The notes beneath the pieces were generated by a model. It was not told the DNA's origin. It searched no databases and saw only the letters and a list, made by a program, of their open reading frames with translations. Shown piece by piece: positions 8,319-18,947 of a stretch of 64,000 bases of DNA (its first letter is position 1; the number at the start of each line of letters is the position of its first letter). The position numbers were made by a program, and so were the translations under genes. This DNA is from Hahellaceae bacterium (GTDB lineage Bacteria; Pseudomonadota; Gammaproteobacteria; Pseudomonadales; Oleiphilaceae). The stretch lies in assembly GCA_024234575.1 (NCBI GenBank), contig JACKOB010000007.1, positions 1 to 64,000 on the forward strand. Reading direction: 5' to 3'.

Positions 8319-11300
8319 ATGACAATCAAAGATCTATTTTTTAAACCGCTGGATCGGTCAATCAACGGCGTTGTGAAGGCTGACCAGGATGATAATGCCA
8401 CGGTTTATCAGGAACTCGATGAATATGTTGTCACCAACGAGTTAGAAAAACACTTTAGATCCTTTTTTGAATCCTACAGCACAGATTTAAATGATCCGTC
8501 CATTGCCAACCGTGTCGGTGTTTGGATTTCAGGCTTTTTTGGCTCTGGTAAATCGCACTTCCTAAAAACGTTGTCGTATATTTTGGCAAACAAACCGGCG
8601 ATTGATGCGGAAGGCAATACCAAATATGCCGTTGAGTTTTTTGATGATAATAAGATCAAAGACCAATGGATTAAAGCAGATATCGACAAAGCCGTTAGCA
8701 ACACTGCCGATGTCATACTCTTTAATATCGACAGTAAAGCCAGTTCAAATGACGCTGGCAATCCCATTCTCAATGTCTTTTTACGAGTTTTTAATGAGCA
8801 TCAAGGGTTTAGCGGCGATCACCCACATGTTGCTCACATGGAACGGCACTTAGCCCAGAAAGGCGTCTATGAAACGTTTAAGGCAGCGTTTAAAGAGGCG
8901 TCAGGAGTTGATTGGATTGATGAGCGTGACGGTTACCAGTTTTACCAAGACGATGTTGAAAAGGCACTGTCGGTGGCCCTGGATTTATCCGCAGAAGCCG
9001 CTCACAAGTGGTTTGAAGACTCTGAACAGACCTTTAGTGTGTCTGTCGAAAATTTCTGTCATTGGGTAAAAGAGTATCTGGATTCAAAAGACACCAACCA
9101 TCGCGTGTTATTCCTCGTAGATGAAGTTGGCCAGTTTATCGGTAGCGATACCAAGCTCATGCTGACGCTGCAAACCATCACTGAAAACCTGGGCACGATT
9201 TGTAAAGGCCGCTCTTGGATTATTGTTACCTCACAGGCAGATATGGATGCCGTATTGGGCGAATTATCTGCCGCTAAAGCCAATGATTTCTCTAAGATAG
9301 CAGGGCGTTTTAAAACACGGCTGTCTTTATCCAGTTCCAACACTGATGAAGTTATACAAAAGCGACTCCTGAAGAAAACCCCCGAAGCCGATGCCGAGCT
9401 TAGAGGCGTGTTCGACGTCAAAGGCGATATCTTAAAAAACCAGATTTCCTTTGATCGCTCTGGTCCAACACTCAAAAACTTTGATGGGCCGGATAGCTTC
9501 GTTAATAACTACCCCTTTGCACCCTACCATTTCCAGTTAGTACAGAAAGTGTTTGAAGAAATCCGAAAAGTGGGTGCAACTGGAGCGCATTTGGCATACG
9601 GAGAGCGTTCTATGCTGGATGCATTCCAAATGGCGGCTAAAGAGATCTCTCATCAGGAAATCGGCGCATTGGTTCCTATGCACCGCTTCTATAGCGCAGT
9701 AGAAGGCTTTTTGGATACTGCCGTCAAACGCACCATTGATCAAGCGAAAGACAACGCCACCTTAGACGATTTTGATGTACAAATGCTGCGCACGTTGTTC
9801 ATGATCCGTTATGTCGAGTTGGTAAAAGGAACGCTAGATAACCTGGTCACGTTGTCCATAGACCAGATTGATGCAGATAAATTAGGTCTCCGAAAACAAA
9901 TTGAAGAAAGCCTGCAACGACTAGAGAAAGAAAGTTTAATTACCCGCAATGGCGATGAATTTCTTTTTCTCACCAATGAAGAGCGTGATATAACCCGTAA
10001 GATTAAAGCGACCGATATCGCCAGCTCCGATGAAAACAAGGAACTGGGTAACCTTATCTATCGCGATCTTTTAAAAGACCAGAACAAGTACCGCTATCAC
10101 GTAAACAAAACGGATTACAGTATCGGCCGTTATCTGGATGGCCACACGCTCGATGGTCGCTATGAGTCAGACCTTAAAGTAGAGGTTGTGTCGTTGCTGG
10201 ATGTCGATGAATACGGGCAATACACCGAAGCGGCCTGCATCAACAAGAGCGCAGAAGGTTGTGTGCTTATCAAGCTACCCGAACACGAAGAATTCTTCCG
10301 TGAACTACGCACTTGGCTGAAAACCAACAAGTACATCAAATTTAATGACGATGGTACCCAAGCAGATATATCCCGAATTTTGGCCGATCGAGGCCGTGAA
10401 AACCAGGAGCGCCGCAAGAGATTGCGATCCACATTAGAAGAGATGCTGTTGAAAGCGGAGGTATATGCGCTGGGGCAACACTTGCACCTCAGCAGTACAA
10501 GCCTCGCGGTGAAATTTGATGAAGCCTGTCAGTACCTATTGGAAAACAGCTATACCAAACTGGCTTATCTGAAAGTGCTGCAACCTGAACCCATGCGCGA
10601 ACTCAAAGCGATTCTACTGGCCGATGATATTGGTCAAATGGGATTATCGCTGGACGGTGAAGCGGGCAACCCTCAAGCGACAAAAGAAATTGAACAGTAC
10701 ATCAGTTTACGGTCTACGCAGGACAGCGTCTTGCTTTCTGAAATAACTGATCGCTTCAGTAAAAAACCATTTGGCTGGAAAGAAGATGAAGTCATATTGA
10801 TTATTGGTCGACTCGCTGCATTGGGAAGGGTGAGCTTTATGCTGTCCGGCGCCACACTGCCTATAAGAGAGGCTTTTGATCCTTTATCGAATTCGCGTAA
10901 ACGTCGGGATATTACGGTCATTCGTAAGCGTCAATCGGATGAACAAGTGCTTAAACAGGCTCGAAGCCTGACTCAAGATCTGTTTTCCAGCTTAGGGCCC
11001 GCCACCGAGAAAGAGCTTTTTGAATTCTACCTACAACACTTGAATCAATGGTTAGCCCATTTAAAAGGGTATAAGAACAAAACCGATGTGGGGCGTTTCC
11101 CAGGTAAAAAGGTAATCGAACAATCGGTACTGACGTTAGAGCGCTTGCTTAATAACGATGACAGTTTTGATTTCTTTAAAGAGGTGGTCGACAAGAAAAA
11201 TGATTATCTCGACTTAGAAGAAGACTATCGCGATGTGCATGAGTTCTTTAGCAACCAACTGCATACCTGGCAGCAACTGCAGCAGGCTATTCAGCATTTC

Positions 11301-11975
11301 GACAAGAACAAGACTGCGTTAGACCGGAATGAAAAAGCGAGAGCGGCCCTGGCGGAATTGCGAGCGATTGAATCCTCTGAAACGCCTTATGGCATGCTGC
11401 ACAAAGTCGCTGGATTCATCTCAATCGTGCAAGACGTTAACGAAGCCATCCTCAAAGAAAAACGCATCCATGCGTTAAGTCGAGTGGATGAAAAGATCAA
11501 ACAGCTCGAAGCTCAGATAGAAAAAAGCGGTATTGCCACACCTGAGTTAAGCAATAAACTGCTGCGCCCACTGCAACTGGTGAAATCCGATATTGAAACG
11601 GAAACCAGTATTTCACAAATCTATATGTACCAGACCCAAACGTCAGCGGAGCGATTGGATGATAGCCTGTTTGAGTTAGACCAGGCCATAGAAAAAGAGG
11701 CGCAGAAACAAGCACAGTTGCGTAATCAAGCCGAACAACAAGGGAAGACCGAAAGCTACCCGACGGCAGAACCTACAAAACCAGGTGAAGTTAAACAACC
11801 AGAAGCTGTCGCCAAACCTAAACCGGTTGTCGAAGTCTCACCTGCGAGTGTGTTCAACAAAGTCAGCCAAAGCGTGTATCTGGAAACAGAAGCAGACGTT
11901 GCTCAATATATAGACGCGTTAAAGGAAGAATTACAACAGGCAATTGCTAACGATCAACGAGTGCGTATTCGCTAA
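8319..11975 (+). CDS. brxC: BrxC, large BREX ATPase (DUF499/PglY-like)
   Basis: The 1218-residue protein has a Walker A motif GFFGSGKS at residues 72-79 and a Walker B-like VLFLVDEV at 263-270, placing an AAA-type ATPase at the N-terminus. The rest is long and helical, ending in a charged Gln/Lys/Pro-rich linker (about 1130-1175) and a short C-terminal domain. The size is typical of BrxC (about 1200 residues). In type I BREX it is required for host methylation and phage exclusion and probably remodels or loads the complex on DNA. It is followed after 14 bp by pglX, so the two are cotranscribed. A good AGGAAGAG ribosome site precedes the ATG. Confidence 0.95.
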   Translation: MTIKDLFFKPLDRSINGVVKADQDDNATVYQELDEYVVTNELEKHFRSFFESYSTDLNDPSIANRVGVWISGFFGSGKSHFLKTLSYILANKPAIDAEGNTKYAVEFFDDNKIKDQWIKADIDKAVSNTADVILFNIDSKASSNDAGNPILNVFLRVFNEHQGFSGDHPHVAHMERHLAQKGVYETFKAAFKEASGVDWIDERDGYQFYQDDVEKALSVALDLSAEAAHKWFEDSEQTFSVSVENFCHWVKEYLDSKDTNHRVLFLVDEVGQFIGSDTKLMLTLQTITENLGTICKGRSWIIVTSQADMDAVLGELSAAKANDFSKIAGRFKTRLSLSSSNTDEVIQKRLLKKTPEADAELRGVFDVKGDILKNQISFDRSGPTLKNFDGPDSFVNNYPFAPYHFQLVQKVFEEIRKVGATGAHLAYGERSMLDAFQMAAKEISHQEIGALVPMHRFYSAVEGFLDTAVKRTIDQAKDNATLDDFDVQMLRTLFMIRYVELVKGTLDNLVTLSIDQIDADKLGLRKQIEESLQRLEKESLITRNGDEFLFLTNEERDITRKIKATDIASSDENKELGNLIYRDLLKDQNKYRYHVNKTDYSIGRYLDGHTLDGRYESDLKVEVVSLLDVDEYGQYTEAACINKSAEGCVLIKLPEHEEFFRELRTWLKTNKYIKFNDDGTQADISRILADRGRENQERRKRLRSTLEEMLLKAEVYALGQHLHLSSTSLAVKFDEACQYLLENSYTKLAYLKVLQPEPMRELKAILLADDIGQMGLSLDGEAGNPQATKEIEQYISLRSTQDSVLLSEITDRFSKKPFGWKEDEVILIIGRLAALGRVSFMLSGATLPIREAFDPLSNSRKRRDITVIRKRQSDEQVLKQARSLTQDLFSSLGPATEKELFEFYLQHLNQWLAHLKGYKNKTDVGRFPGKKVIEQSVLTLERLLNNDDSFDFFKEVVDKKNDYLDLEEDYRDVHEFFSNQLHTWQQLQQAIQHFDKNKTALDRNEKARAALAELRAIESSETPYGMLHKVAGFISIVQDVNEAILKEKRIHALSRVDEKIKQLEAQIEKSGIATPELSNKLLRPLQLVKSDIETETSISQIYMYQTQTSAERLDDSLFELDQAIEKEAQKQAQLRNQAEQQGKTESYPTAEPTKPGEVKQPEAVAKPKPVVEVSPASVFNKVSQSVYLETEADVAQYIDALKEELQQAIANDQRVRIR

Positions 11976-11989
11976 AGGACCATAAACCC

Positions 11990-14900
11990 ATGAACACCAA
12001 CAACATCAAAAAATACGCACCCAGAGCCCGTAAAGCCTTCATTGAGGCCATGAGTAAACAGGCTGCGAAATATGGGATTACTAAAAAGAAAATTGAGCCT
12101 GCGGAGCAGAAGGGCGATTTGGTTCTGATTGGTGACAGGCCGTTTCCTGCTGCTGTAATCAAACCTCGTGAGCGACTGGTAAAACGCATTGAACAACAAG
12201 GCTTCGACCAGGTAATGGAGCATGTTGCCTATAGCTGGTTTAACCGGTTGTGCGCCATTCGTTATATGGAACGCAAAGAATTTCTCGACCACGGGCGTCG
12301 TGTACTAAGCACCGCTAATGGCAGTGCTGGTATGCCACAAATTCTGGAAGAGTGTCTGGATGTCGAGTTACCAGGGTTGGATCAGGCCAAAGTTCGAGAA
12401 CTAAAGCTTGATGGTACCAAAGACGAAGAGCTATACCGCGAGCTTTTACTGGCTCAGTGTCATGCCTTGCATCAAGCAATGCCCTTTCTTTTTGAGGCGG
12501 TCGCAGATGAATCCGAGCTGCTGTTGCCGGAGAACTTGACTAAGACGGATTCACTGGTTCGTGAACTGGTGGCCAGTGTTCCCGATGAAGACTGGGATCA
12601 TATTGAGATTATTGGTTGGCTTTACCAGTTCTATATCTCCGAGAAAAAAGATCAGGTTATCGGCAAGGTTGTTAAGAGCGAGGATATTCCAGCTGCGACA
12701 CAGCTTTTTACACCAAACTGGATCGTTCAGTACCTGGTGCAGAACTCAGTCGGTCGCCAGTGGCTTCAGACGTACCCGGATTCTCCTCTCAAGGAGAAGA
12801 TGCCGTACTACATTGAGCCTGCTGAGCAAACGCAGGTAGTTCAGGCGCAGCTTGCTGCCATTACACCGCCTGAGATAGTCCCTGAGACTATCAAAGTGCT
12901 AGACCCTGCCTGTGGCTCAGGCCATATATTGGTTGAAGCCTACAAGGTGCTGAAGGCAATCTACGAAGAGCGTGGTTACCGAACTCGCGACATTCCTCAA
13001 CTCATTCTCGAAAAAAATCTTTTTGGTCTGGATATTGATGACCGCGCCGGACAATTGGCCGGCTTCACATTGATGATGCTTGCAAGAGAAGATGATCGAC
13101 GAATCTTCAGTCGCAATATAAGACTCAATGTTTTGTCGTTACAGGAAAGCTCCAATGTAAATCTGCCTTCTTTATGGAGGTCATTGAACTTGACCGGAGA
13201 ATGGCAGAGTGGCACATCGCAAGGACTATTTGAAGAAGAGCAGCAGGATCTGAGTGCTTTTGCAGCAGATAACCGCTACCAGTTGCTTCAGAAAACATTA
13301 GAGCGATTCAAACAGGCCAAGACTTTTGGCTCTTTGATTGACGTTCCCCATGATGATTGCGAGGAGTTGAAGGAGCTTTTCATCACTCTACGCGAACTGG
13401 ATAGTTCAGGCGACTCGATGCAAAAGTCGGCAGCGAGCCAATTGCTTCCATATGTCCATCAGGCAGTATTGTTAGCGCAAAAATACGAAGCAGTGGTGGC
13501 AAATCCTCCCTATATGGGTAGCAAGTACCAATCCGCAGATGTAAAAAAGGAGCTTAAAGCTAGGTTCTCTGGTTATGAAAAGGATTTGTTTTCTGCCTTT
13601 ATCATAAGAAATCTGCAACTGGCTAAAGATCATGGACAGCTTGGCTTTATGACGCCATTTGTTTGGATGTTTATTTCAAGCTACGAACAGTTACGAAGTA
13701 AATTGATTGATGATGAGATTATCTCGACACTAATACAGCTTGAATATTCGGGGTTTGATGGAGCGACGGTTCCTATTTGCACGTTTACCTTAACAAAAGG
13801 ACATGTGCCTGACTATACGGGTTCTTATATCCGTCTTTCAGATTTTCGTGGCGCAGCGAATCAGGGACCAAAAACCCTGGAGGCAATAGCTAATCCTGAA
13901 TGCGGCTGGTTTTATGAAGCTAAACCAGATGATTTCAAAAAGATTCCGGGGAGCCCGATTGCGTATTGGGTAGATTCGCCTACTCGGAAGGCATTCATTG
14001 ATGGAAAGTTACTTGGTCAGATTGCCCCTGTAGCAGTTGGCTTACAAACTGGCAGTAATGACAAATTTGTTAGGCTATGGCATGAGGTTTCTATCGATAG
14101 AATCGGTTTAAATATTCATACTCGAGAAGAAGCGTCTGAGAGTGAAAAAAAATGGTTCCCATACAACAAAGGTGGGGAGTTTAGGAAATGGTATGGTAAT
14201 AATGAGCATGTGGTGAACTGGAAGGATGACGGTTCAGAGATTAAAGGGTTTGTAGATGATAGCGGGAAGCAGAGATCTAGGCCTCAAAACACCGAAAAGT
14301 ATTTCAAACCATCTTTAACCTGGTCATTCGTTAGTTCATCTTATTTTGGTGTTAGGTATTCTGATCCTGGGGCTATTTTCGATGTTGGTGGATCGTCAGC
14401 TTTTCCTGAGGAAGATAACATATTTTGGTTGGCTGGATATCTTTGCTCAAAAATGGCCTTCGACTTTATGAAGGTAATGAATCCAACATTAAATTTCCAA
14501 GTTGGTAATGTTGCCTCTCTGCCAATACTTGAGAATGGAATTAAGTCTATTAAAGTTTATCTTTCTGATATATGTCGTGAATTAATAGATATACATAGGA
14601 GAGACTGGGATAGTTTCGAGACTTCATACAACTTCAGAAGTAATCCAATTTTTGGAAAAAATCATAGGACTATTGAGTCAGCTATTAAAAAGTTTCTCCT
14701 CGTGAGTGATAAAGCAATTGAAAAAACTATAGAGCTTGAAAGTGAAGTAAACAGAATTTTGGCGGAGACATATTGTTTAGAAAATAAAATTGATGTTCGA
14801 ATTCCTGAAAGCCAAGTAACTCTGATTGTTAATCCCTCTTATAGATACGCATCCGAAAATGATAAAGATTTGTCTGGCAGGTTTACGTCAGATACCGTTT

Positions 14901-15664
14901 CAGAATTGGTAAGTAGTTCTCTGGGTTGCATGATGGGTCGCTACTCGTTAGATCGTGAAGGCCTGGTTTATGCCCATTCCGGCAACGAAGGCTTTGCTGA
15001 ATTAGTCGCTGAAGGCGCCTATAAAACCTTCCCCGCAGACGAAGATGGAATCATCCCTTTAACTGATCAAGAATGGTTCCCCGATGACGCAACCAATCGA
15101 TTCCGTGAGTTTGTCAAAGTCGTTTGGGGCGAAACGCACCTTCATGAAAACCTCGAATTTGTAGCAGAGTCTCTCTGTCTGCACGCTATCAAACCGAAGA
15201 AATCTGAATCGTCGATGGATACGATTCGCCGATACCTGTCGACCCAGTTCTATAAAGACCATCTAAAGACCTACAAAAAACGTCCTATCTACTGGTTATT
15301 CAGCTCTGGTAAGCAAAAGGCTTTTGAGTGCCTGGTTTATCTGCACCGGTATAACCAAGGTACGCTGGCGCGTATGCGTACTGAATATGTGATCCCGCTT
15401 ACCTCTAAACTAGCGAGTTACGTTGAAAAGCTTGAGAAAGATAAGGACGCCAGTGGCAGCGCCGCAGAAATCAAAAAGCTGGAAAAAGAAATTGCCACGC
15501 TGCACAAACAACAAGTAGAACTTAGCACCTTTGATGAAAAACTTCGTCATTACGCCGATCAACGTATTAGTTTGGATCTGGATGATGGGGTGAAGGTTAA
15601 TTACGTTAAATTTGGGGATTTGTTGGCTGAGGTTAAGGCGGTTACTGGTGTTAAGCCTGAGTGA
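11990..15664 (+). CDS. pglX: PglX (BrxX), BREX adenine-specific DNA methyltransferase
   Basis: The 1224-residue protein carries SAM-binding motif I, VLDPACGSG (305-311 for the DPACGSG core), and the N6-adenine catalytic motif NPPY at 505-508. PglX methylates a non-palindromic hexamer on one strand, marking host DNA for BREX. The region after NPPY (target recognition) contains the LDRSG-like transitions expected of a single-chain type IIG-like methylase, followed by a C-terminal helical part ending in a Lys/Glu coiled coil. The middle, about 13.5-14.9 kb, looks more AT-rich than the ends, as if the specificity part had been exchanged. No nuclease motif is evident, consistent with the family. 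Confidence 0.95.
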   Translation: MNTNNIKKYAPRARKAFIEAMSKQAAKYGITKKKIEPAEQKGDLVLIGDRPFPAAVIKPRERLVKRIEQQGFDQVMEHVAYSWFNRLCAIRYMERKEFLDHGRRVLSTANGSAGMPQILEECLDVELPGLDQAKVRELKLDGTKDEELYRELLLAQCHALHQAMPFLFEAVADESELLLPENLTKTDSLVRELVASVPDEDWDHIEIIGWLYQFYISEKKDQVIGKVVKSEDIPAATQLFTPNWIVQYLVQNSVGRQWLQTYPDSPLKEKMPYYIEPAEQTQVVQAQLAAITPPEIVPETIKVLDPACGSGHILVEAYKVLKAIYEERGYRTRDIPQLILEKNLFGLDIDDRAGQLAGFTLMMLAREDDRRIFSRNIRLNVLSLQESSNVNLPSLWRSLNLTGEWQSGTSQGLFEEEQQDLSAFAADNRYQLLQKTLERFKQAKTFGSLIDVPHDDCEELKELFITLRELDSSGDSMQKSAASQLLPYVHQAVLLAQKYEAVVANPPYMGSKYQSADVKKELKARFSGYEKDLFSAFIIRNLQLAKDHGQLGFMTPFVWMFISSYEQLRSKLIDDEIISTLIQLEYSGFDGATVPICTFTLTKGHVPDYTGSYIRLSDFRGAANQGPKTLEAIANPECGWFYEAKPDDFKKIPGSPIAYWVDSPTRKAFIDGKLLGQIAPVAVGLQTGSNDKFVRLWHEVSIDRIGLNIHTREEASESEKKWFPYNKGGEFRKWYGNNEHVVNWKDDGSEIKGFVDDSGKQRSRPQNTEKYFKPSLTWSFVSSSYFGVRYSDPGAIFDVGGSSAFPEEDNIFWLAGYLCSKMAFDFMKVMNPTLNFQVGNVASLPILENGIKSIKVYLSDICRELIDIHRRDWDSFETSYNFRSNPIFGKNHRTIESAIKKFLLVSDKAIEKTIELESEVNRILAETYCLENKIDVRIPESQVTLIVNPSYRYASENDKDLSGRFTSDTVSELVSSSLGCMMGRYSLDREGLVYAHSGNEGFAELVAEGAYKTFPADEDGIIPLTDQEWFPDDATNRFREFVKVVWGETHLHENLEFVAESLCLHAIKPKKSESSMDTIRRYLSTQFYKDHLKTYKKRPIYWLFSSGKQKAFECLVYLHRYNQGTLARMRTEYVIPLTSKLASYVEKLEKDKDASGSAAEIKKLEKEIATLHKQQVELSTFDEKLRHYADQRISLDLDDGVKVNYVKFGDLLAEVKAVTGVKPE

Positions 15665-15717
15665 TTAATAGTCTGGGTATTTAATAACTAACTCAAAAAG
15701 TTTAAGAGGATTAATTA

Positions 15718-16140
15718 ATGGACAAAGATACTAAGCTACTGTTTGGCAAGATATTAGGTGAAATTTATCGCATACAAATGGCTACAGATGGTGTTGCTTG
15801 TCCTTCAAGCCCTGGACAGGTGTTTGGTTTACTTAATGGGTTTGAGCTTGCTGTTGAGCAGGAAATAGAAAGGATGGGGTTTATATCAAAGGACCAAGTA
15901 AAAGCAGTTATGGATGTACTCGACCCTATTTGGATGGATCAAGAAAAGCTGGCGAATTTCAAAGGGTTTTACGATATAGAAGATGAGCTCAACAGAAAAG
16001 GAGTCGACAGAGGCGAAGCAATCCAAGTACTGACGTATCTTAAAGCGAACAATCAATTTGAGGAAGTAATTGAGAAAATGGATAGCAGTGGCTCTCCATC
16101 TGAATGCAGAAGGTTTGAACTAAGTGAGTGGGACTCGTGA
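15718..16140 (+). CDS. BREX-embedded unknown gene 1, small helical protein
   Basis: This 140-residue acidic protein is mostly helical and contains no recognised domain, signal or membrane segment. It begins 53 bp after pglX behind an AAGAGGA ribosome site, the widest gap in the middle of the BREX operon. It is the first of four genes lying between pglX and pglZ, which are adjacent in the canonical type I operon. Its stop touches the next start (TGA then AATG), suggesting coupled translation. Function unknown; a soluble partner of the following membrane protein is one guess. Confidence 0.6.
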   Translation: MDKDTKLLFGKILGEIYRIQMATDGVACPSSPGQVFGLLNGFELAVEQEIERMGFISKDQVKAVMDVLDPIWMDQEKLANFKGFYDIEDELNRKGVDRGEAIQVLTYLKANNQFEEVIEKMDSSGSPSECRRFELSEWDS

Positions 16141-16141
16141 A

Positions 16142-16639
16142 ATGGTAGAAATGCTCTCAATATTGGGCTCGATAGTATCCATTTTAAGTGCAGTATGGGC
16201 TTGTTATAAGGCAAAGCAGTCGTCAAATTTTGCCGATAAAGCTAAAAAGGTTCGAGATGAAATGATCCAGAGACGAAAAATGGTGGAAGTCTCCCAAATC
16301 CATGCGGAAACCACTCGAATTCTTAAGGTTGTATCTCAAGTTGGTCCTAGCTGTACTCCTTCATTAGTTCGTGGTGTTAAGCCTGCCGGTATTGCAAAGG
16401 ATGTAGAAGAGTATGCTAGGTTTCTCAACGAACAGAGTTCTCACTTCTCGGAGTTTTTTGATAACAAGGCGAAGGAAATATGTGTCGATCTCGGCCCTAT
16501 GATAGAGGCACTTTCAGAAGCTAAAGATTTTGAATCTATAAAAGAACAGGGTAAATCTATTTATTACACGATAAATGGCTTTATGCCAGACATAAAAAGT
16601 CTTACTGACGAGAAAAAAGAACGAGTTTCAAACGTCTAA
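16142..16639 (+). CDS. BREX-embedded unknown gene 2, single-pass membrane protein
   Basis: From ATG 16142 the protein has about 165 residues. A hydrophobic N-terminal segment (roughly residues 4-22, LSILGSIVSILSAVWACY) is followed by a basic stretch and a long helical cytoplasmic-type region, so it should be an N-anchored inner-membrane protein. No enzyme motif is visible. An in-frame GTG at 16124 would overlap the preceding gene. It is probably cotranscribed with gene 1 and, after an 87-bp gap, with gene 3. The combination of membrane anchor and helices fits a scaffold or sensor, but that is inference. Confidence 0.6.
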   Translation: MVEMLSILGSIVSILSAVWACYKAKQSSNFADKAKKVRDEMIQRRKMVEVSQIHAETTRILKVVSQVGPSCTPSLVRGVKPAGIAKDVEEYARFLNEQSSHFSEFFDNKAKEICVDLGPMIEALSEAKDFESIKEQGKSIYYTINGFMPDIKSLTDEKKERVSNV

Positions 16640-16726
16640 TTGACAAGGTCACTTAGGGTTGATCTTGAAAACAACTAATCCACTTTTTCTTAATTAGATA
16701 GTTTAATCCGCAAATGGGTAGTCGTT

Positions 16727-18097
16727 ATGAACAAAAATCAAATAGACGTTGTTAAATCACATATTGACGCTTATATGACATTGGAGCTGTCCGAATTATT
16801 AGCGGAAAAGTACGCAAATACAGCAGACCTAAATGAAGTTCGTATTGGTGAATACACTGCAAAAGAATTTTTAAGTGCATCTAACAAGGTTTTTAACCAA
16901 TTTAGAGAAGAGATAAGCACCGTATTTGCTAAGGCTTTACCTTATCAGTATCACTTCCATAACGAATATGGAAATGCCAATTTGGAGCAAGACCTCACTA
17001 ATTATTTGAATAATGTTAGAGCTAGCAATTTCGAAGCTGCTATTACTCATTTAAATAGATTAATACATTATCAAGCGGTTAACGGTTTTTGGGAAAAAAC
17101 CAAAAGAAAATATTTTCGACATTCAGAAACCAGTGTTGCTGAAGAAAAAGAACGCATTGGCTTGGTTTCAAAACACCTCGATCAAGTATCTCGTCAGCTT
17201 GAGGAAATTCTCAAGGAGGTAGACGATCGCAAATCAGATCTAGAAGCCTTCACTCATGCTAAATCTAATGAATTAAGCGAAATAGCATCCTTATTAGAAT
17301 CAAATCGCGCTCACTCTAACGAAATTATTGAAATTCATAATCGTGCTTCTGGAACAGTAGAGAAGATTAATGGCTTGCTTGAAATAGCGGATGAGAAGAA
17401 AGATGAGTCTGAAGCGCTTCTGTCTGAAGTAAGAAAAGAAAGTAAGGGCTTGAAGGAAACTATTGCCCAGCTGGAGCAAACGCTTCAAAAACAATCCTCG
17501 AATTACGAAAAATTACAGTCTGAGTTTGAGGGTAAGCTTTCTTTTGTTGAAGGTAAAACAGAGTACTTTAAAGAGCGTAATTCATACTTAGATGATTTGA
17601 TCGGAAGAGAGGTTGGCGCCTCTCTTTTTGAGACTTTTAAGCAACGAAAGAGCGAACTTGGGTCAACGATAGGCTTTTGGAAGTGGAGTGTGCCTGTAAC
17701 GGCGGTGGCCTGTATCTTATGGATCTTTTTCCTTTTCGGAAATGGAGACCTTAGCAGCTTGTCGTGGCAAGTTATCCTAATAAATTCGTTGAAAGCATTA
17801 CCAGCCCTTGCGCTACTTTTATTTGCAATTTCACAATATACCAAAGAGCGAAATTTCCAAGAAGAGTATGCATTTAAGTCTGCCGTTGCACTTACCGTGA
17901 ATTCTTATGCCGAACAATTAAAGGACGAAATAAATCAGGATCGACTTATTATGGATTCTGTTGAACAAATATATAGAACTCCTCTAGCAGGTAAGAATCT
18001 TAAATCAAAGGAAACAGCTTCATTACTTGATACCGCTAAGTCATTAATCGAAGAAGCGAAAAATTTGACTCGTAAAAGTTCGGAGGGTCAAAAGTGA
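16727..18097 (+). CDS. BREX-embedded unknown gene 3, coiled-coil protein with two membrane segments
   Basis: The 456-residue protein has an N-terminal helical domain (1-140), a long heptad-rich coiled coil (about 145-290, Glu/Lys/Leu pattern), and two closely spaced membrane helices (about 318-340 and 347-371) before a cytoplasmic tail of about 85 residues. With two passes, both the coiled coil and the tail should face the cytoplasm. It resembles in layout, not in recognised sequence, membrane effector or tether proteins of other defence systems. The AT-rich codon use matches the flanking unknown genes more than the BREX core. No catalytic residues can be named. Confidence 0.62.
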   Translation: MNKNQIDVVKSHIDAYMTLELSELLAEKYANTADLNEVRIGEYTAKEFLSASNKVFNQFREEISTVFAKALPYQYHFHNEYGNANLEQDLTNYLNNVRASNFEAAITHLNRLIHYQAVNGFWEKTKRKYFRHSETSVAEEKERIGLVSKHLDQVSRQLEEILKEVDDRKSDLEAFTHAKSNELSEIASLLESNRAHSNEIIEIHNRASGTVEKINGLLEIADEKKDESEALLSEVRKESKGLKETIAQLEQTLQKQSSNYEKLQSEFEGKLSFVEGKTEYFKERNSYLDDLIGREVGASLFETFKQRKSELGSTIGFWKWSVPVTAVACILWIFFLFGNGDLSSLSWQVILINSLKALPALALLLFAISQYTKERNFQEEYAFKSAVALTVNSYAEQLKDEINQDRLIMDSVEQIYRTPLAGKNLKSKETASLLDTAKSLIEEAKNLTRKSSEGQK

Positions 18098-18140
18098 AAG
18101 TGCTTAGACTTAGAAATAGTGCTTGGAGAGTTGACAGAGA

Positions 18141-18914
18141 ATGACCGCTGAAGTTGTTTCGATACTACTGGAGTGGAGCTATAAACCTGAGAACTTTCTA
18201 GAAGAGCCTATTCTGCTTGATCACAAGGGAATAAACATCGAAATTTCAGATGGTGTTGCCCAAGCTATAGTCGATCCTGAACTATTTCATAGAGAAGATG
18301 CATTAAGGTCAGACTTAACACTGCTAATAGAAAGCCATCTTCAGTCGGTTCAACTAACCACTCATAAAGGCTATGAAATTAGTAAACCTTCTAGAACGGA
18401 CTTGAAATCAGATGGTAAAAAAGTGGTTTTCGCTGAAGTCGAACTTAATGTTGCCTGCACAATGGGATCGCCAGATATAACAATAACTGACAAAAACGGT
18501 GTAGTGATTTCAGATACTAAACAAGAGCGATTGGACAGACAGGCCCGCTGCGCCAGTTTAATCAGTGAGTACAAGAAAATCGATTTAACATTGCAGCACA
18601 TGTTGAGCAGTTACTCTAAGGCAGTAGTTGATCCTGAAAATGAGCTGGTTCACTTATATGAAGTACGGGACGCTTTATCTGCGCGATTCGGTAAGAGCGA
18701 CAAAGCAATTAAAGCACTCGACGTCAGAAAACTATGGAATGAACTTGGGCGGATAGCTAATGAGTTACCACTCATGCAAGGGCGTCATCGTGGTAAGTCA
18801 GCTGGACAGTTGAGAAATGCTGAACAGTCTGAGCTGGATAGAGCACGAGACTTAGCCTATGCGCTTATTGAAAAATATTTGGACTTCCTGGAATCTGAGA
18901 ATAAGGCTCTATGA
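18141..18914 (+). CDS. BREX-embedded unknown gene 4a, soluble protein
   Basis: The 257-residue protein has a beta-rich N-terminal half (about 1-135, with an ACTMGSPDITITDKNG turn) and a helical C-terminal half rich in charged residues. No membrane segment, signal or metal-binding motif is seen and the family is not recognised. It starts 43 bp after gene 3 behind a GACAGAGA ribosome site and ends 33 bp before the nuclease-like membrane gene, so all belong to one transcript. It may be an adaptor between the membrane proteins and the BREX core; that is only positional inference. Confidence 0.6.
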   Translation: MTAEVVSILLEWSYKPENFLEEPILLDHKGINIEISDGVAQAIVDPELFHREDALRSDLTLLIESHLQSVQLTTHKGYEISKPSRTDLKSDGKKVVFAEVELNVACTMGSPDITITDKNGVVISDTKQERLDRQARCASLISEYKKIDLTLQHMLSSYSKAVVDPENELVHLYEVRDALSARFGKSDKAIKALDVRKLWNELGRIANELPLMQGRHRGKSAGQLRNAEQSELDRARDLAYALIEKYLDFLESENKAL

Positions 18915-18947
18915 AACTTTCGATTTATCACAAAAAAGTTGGTAAAA

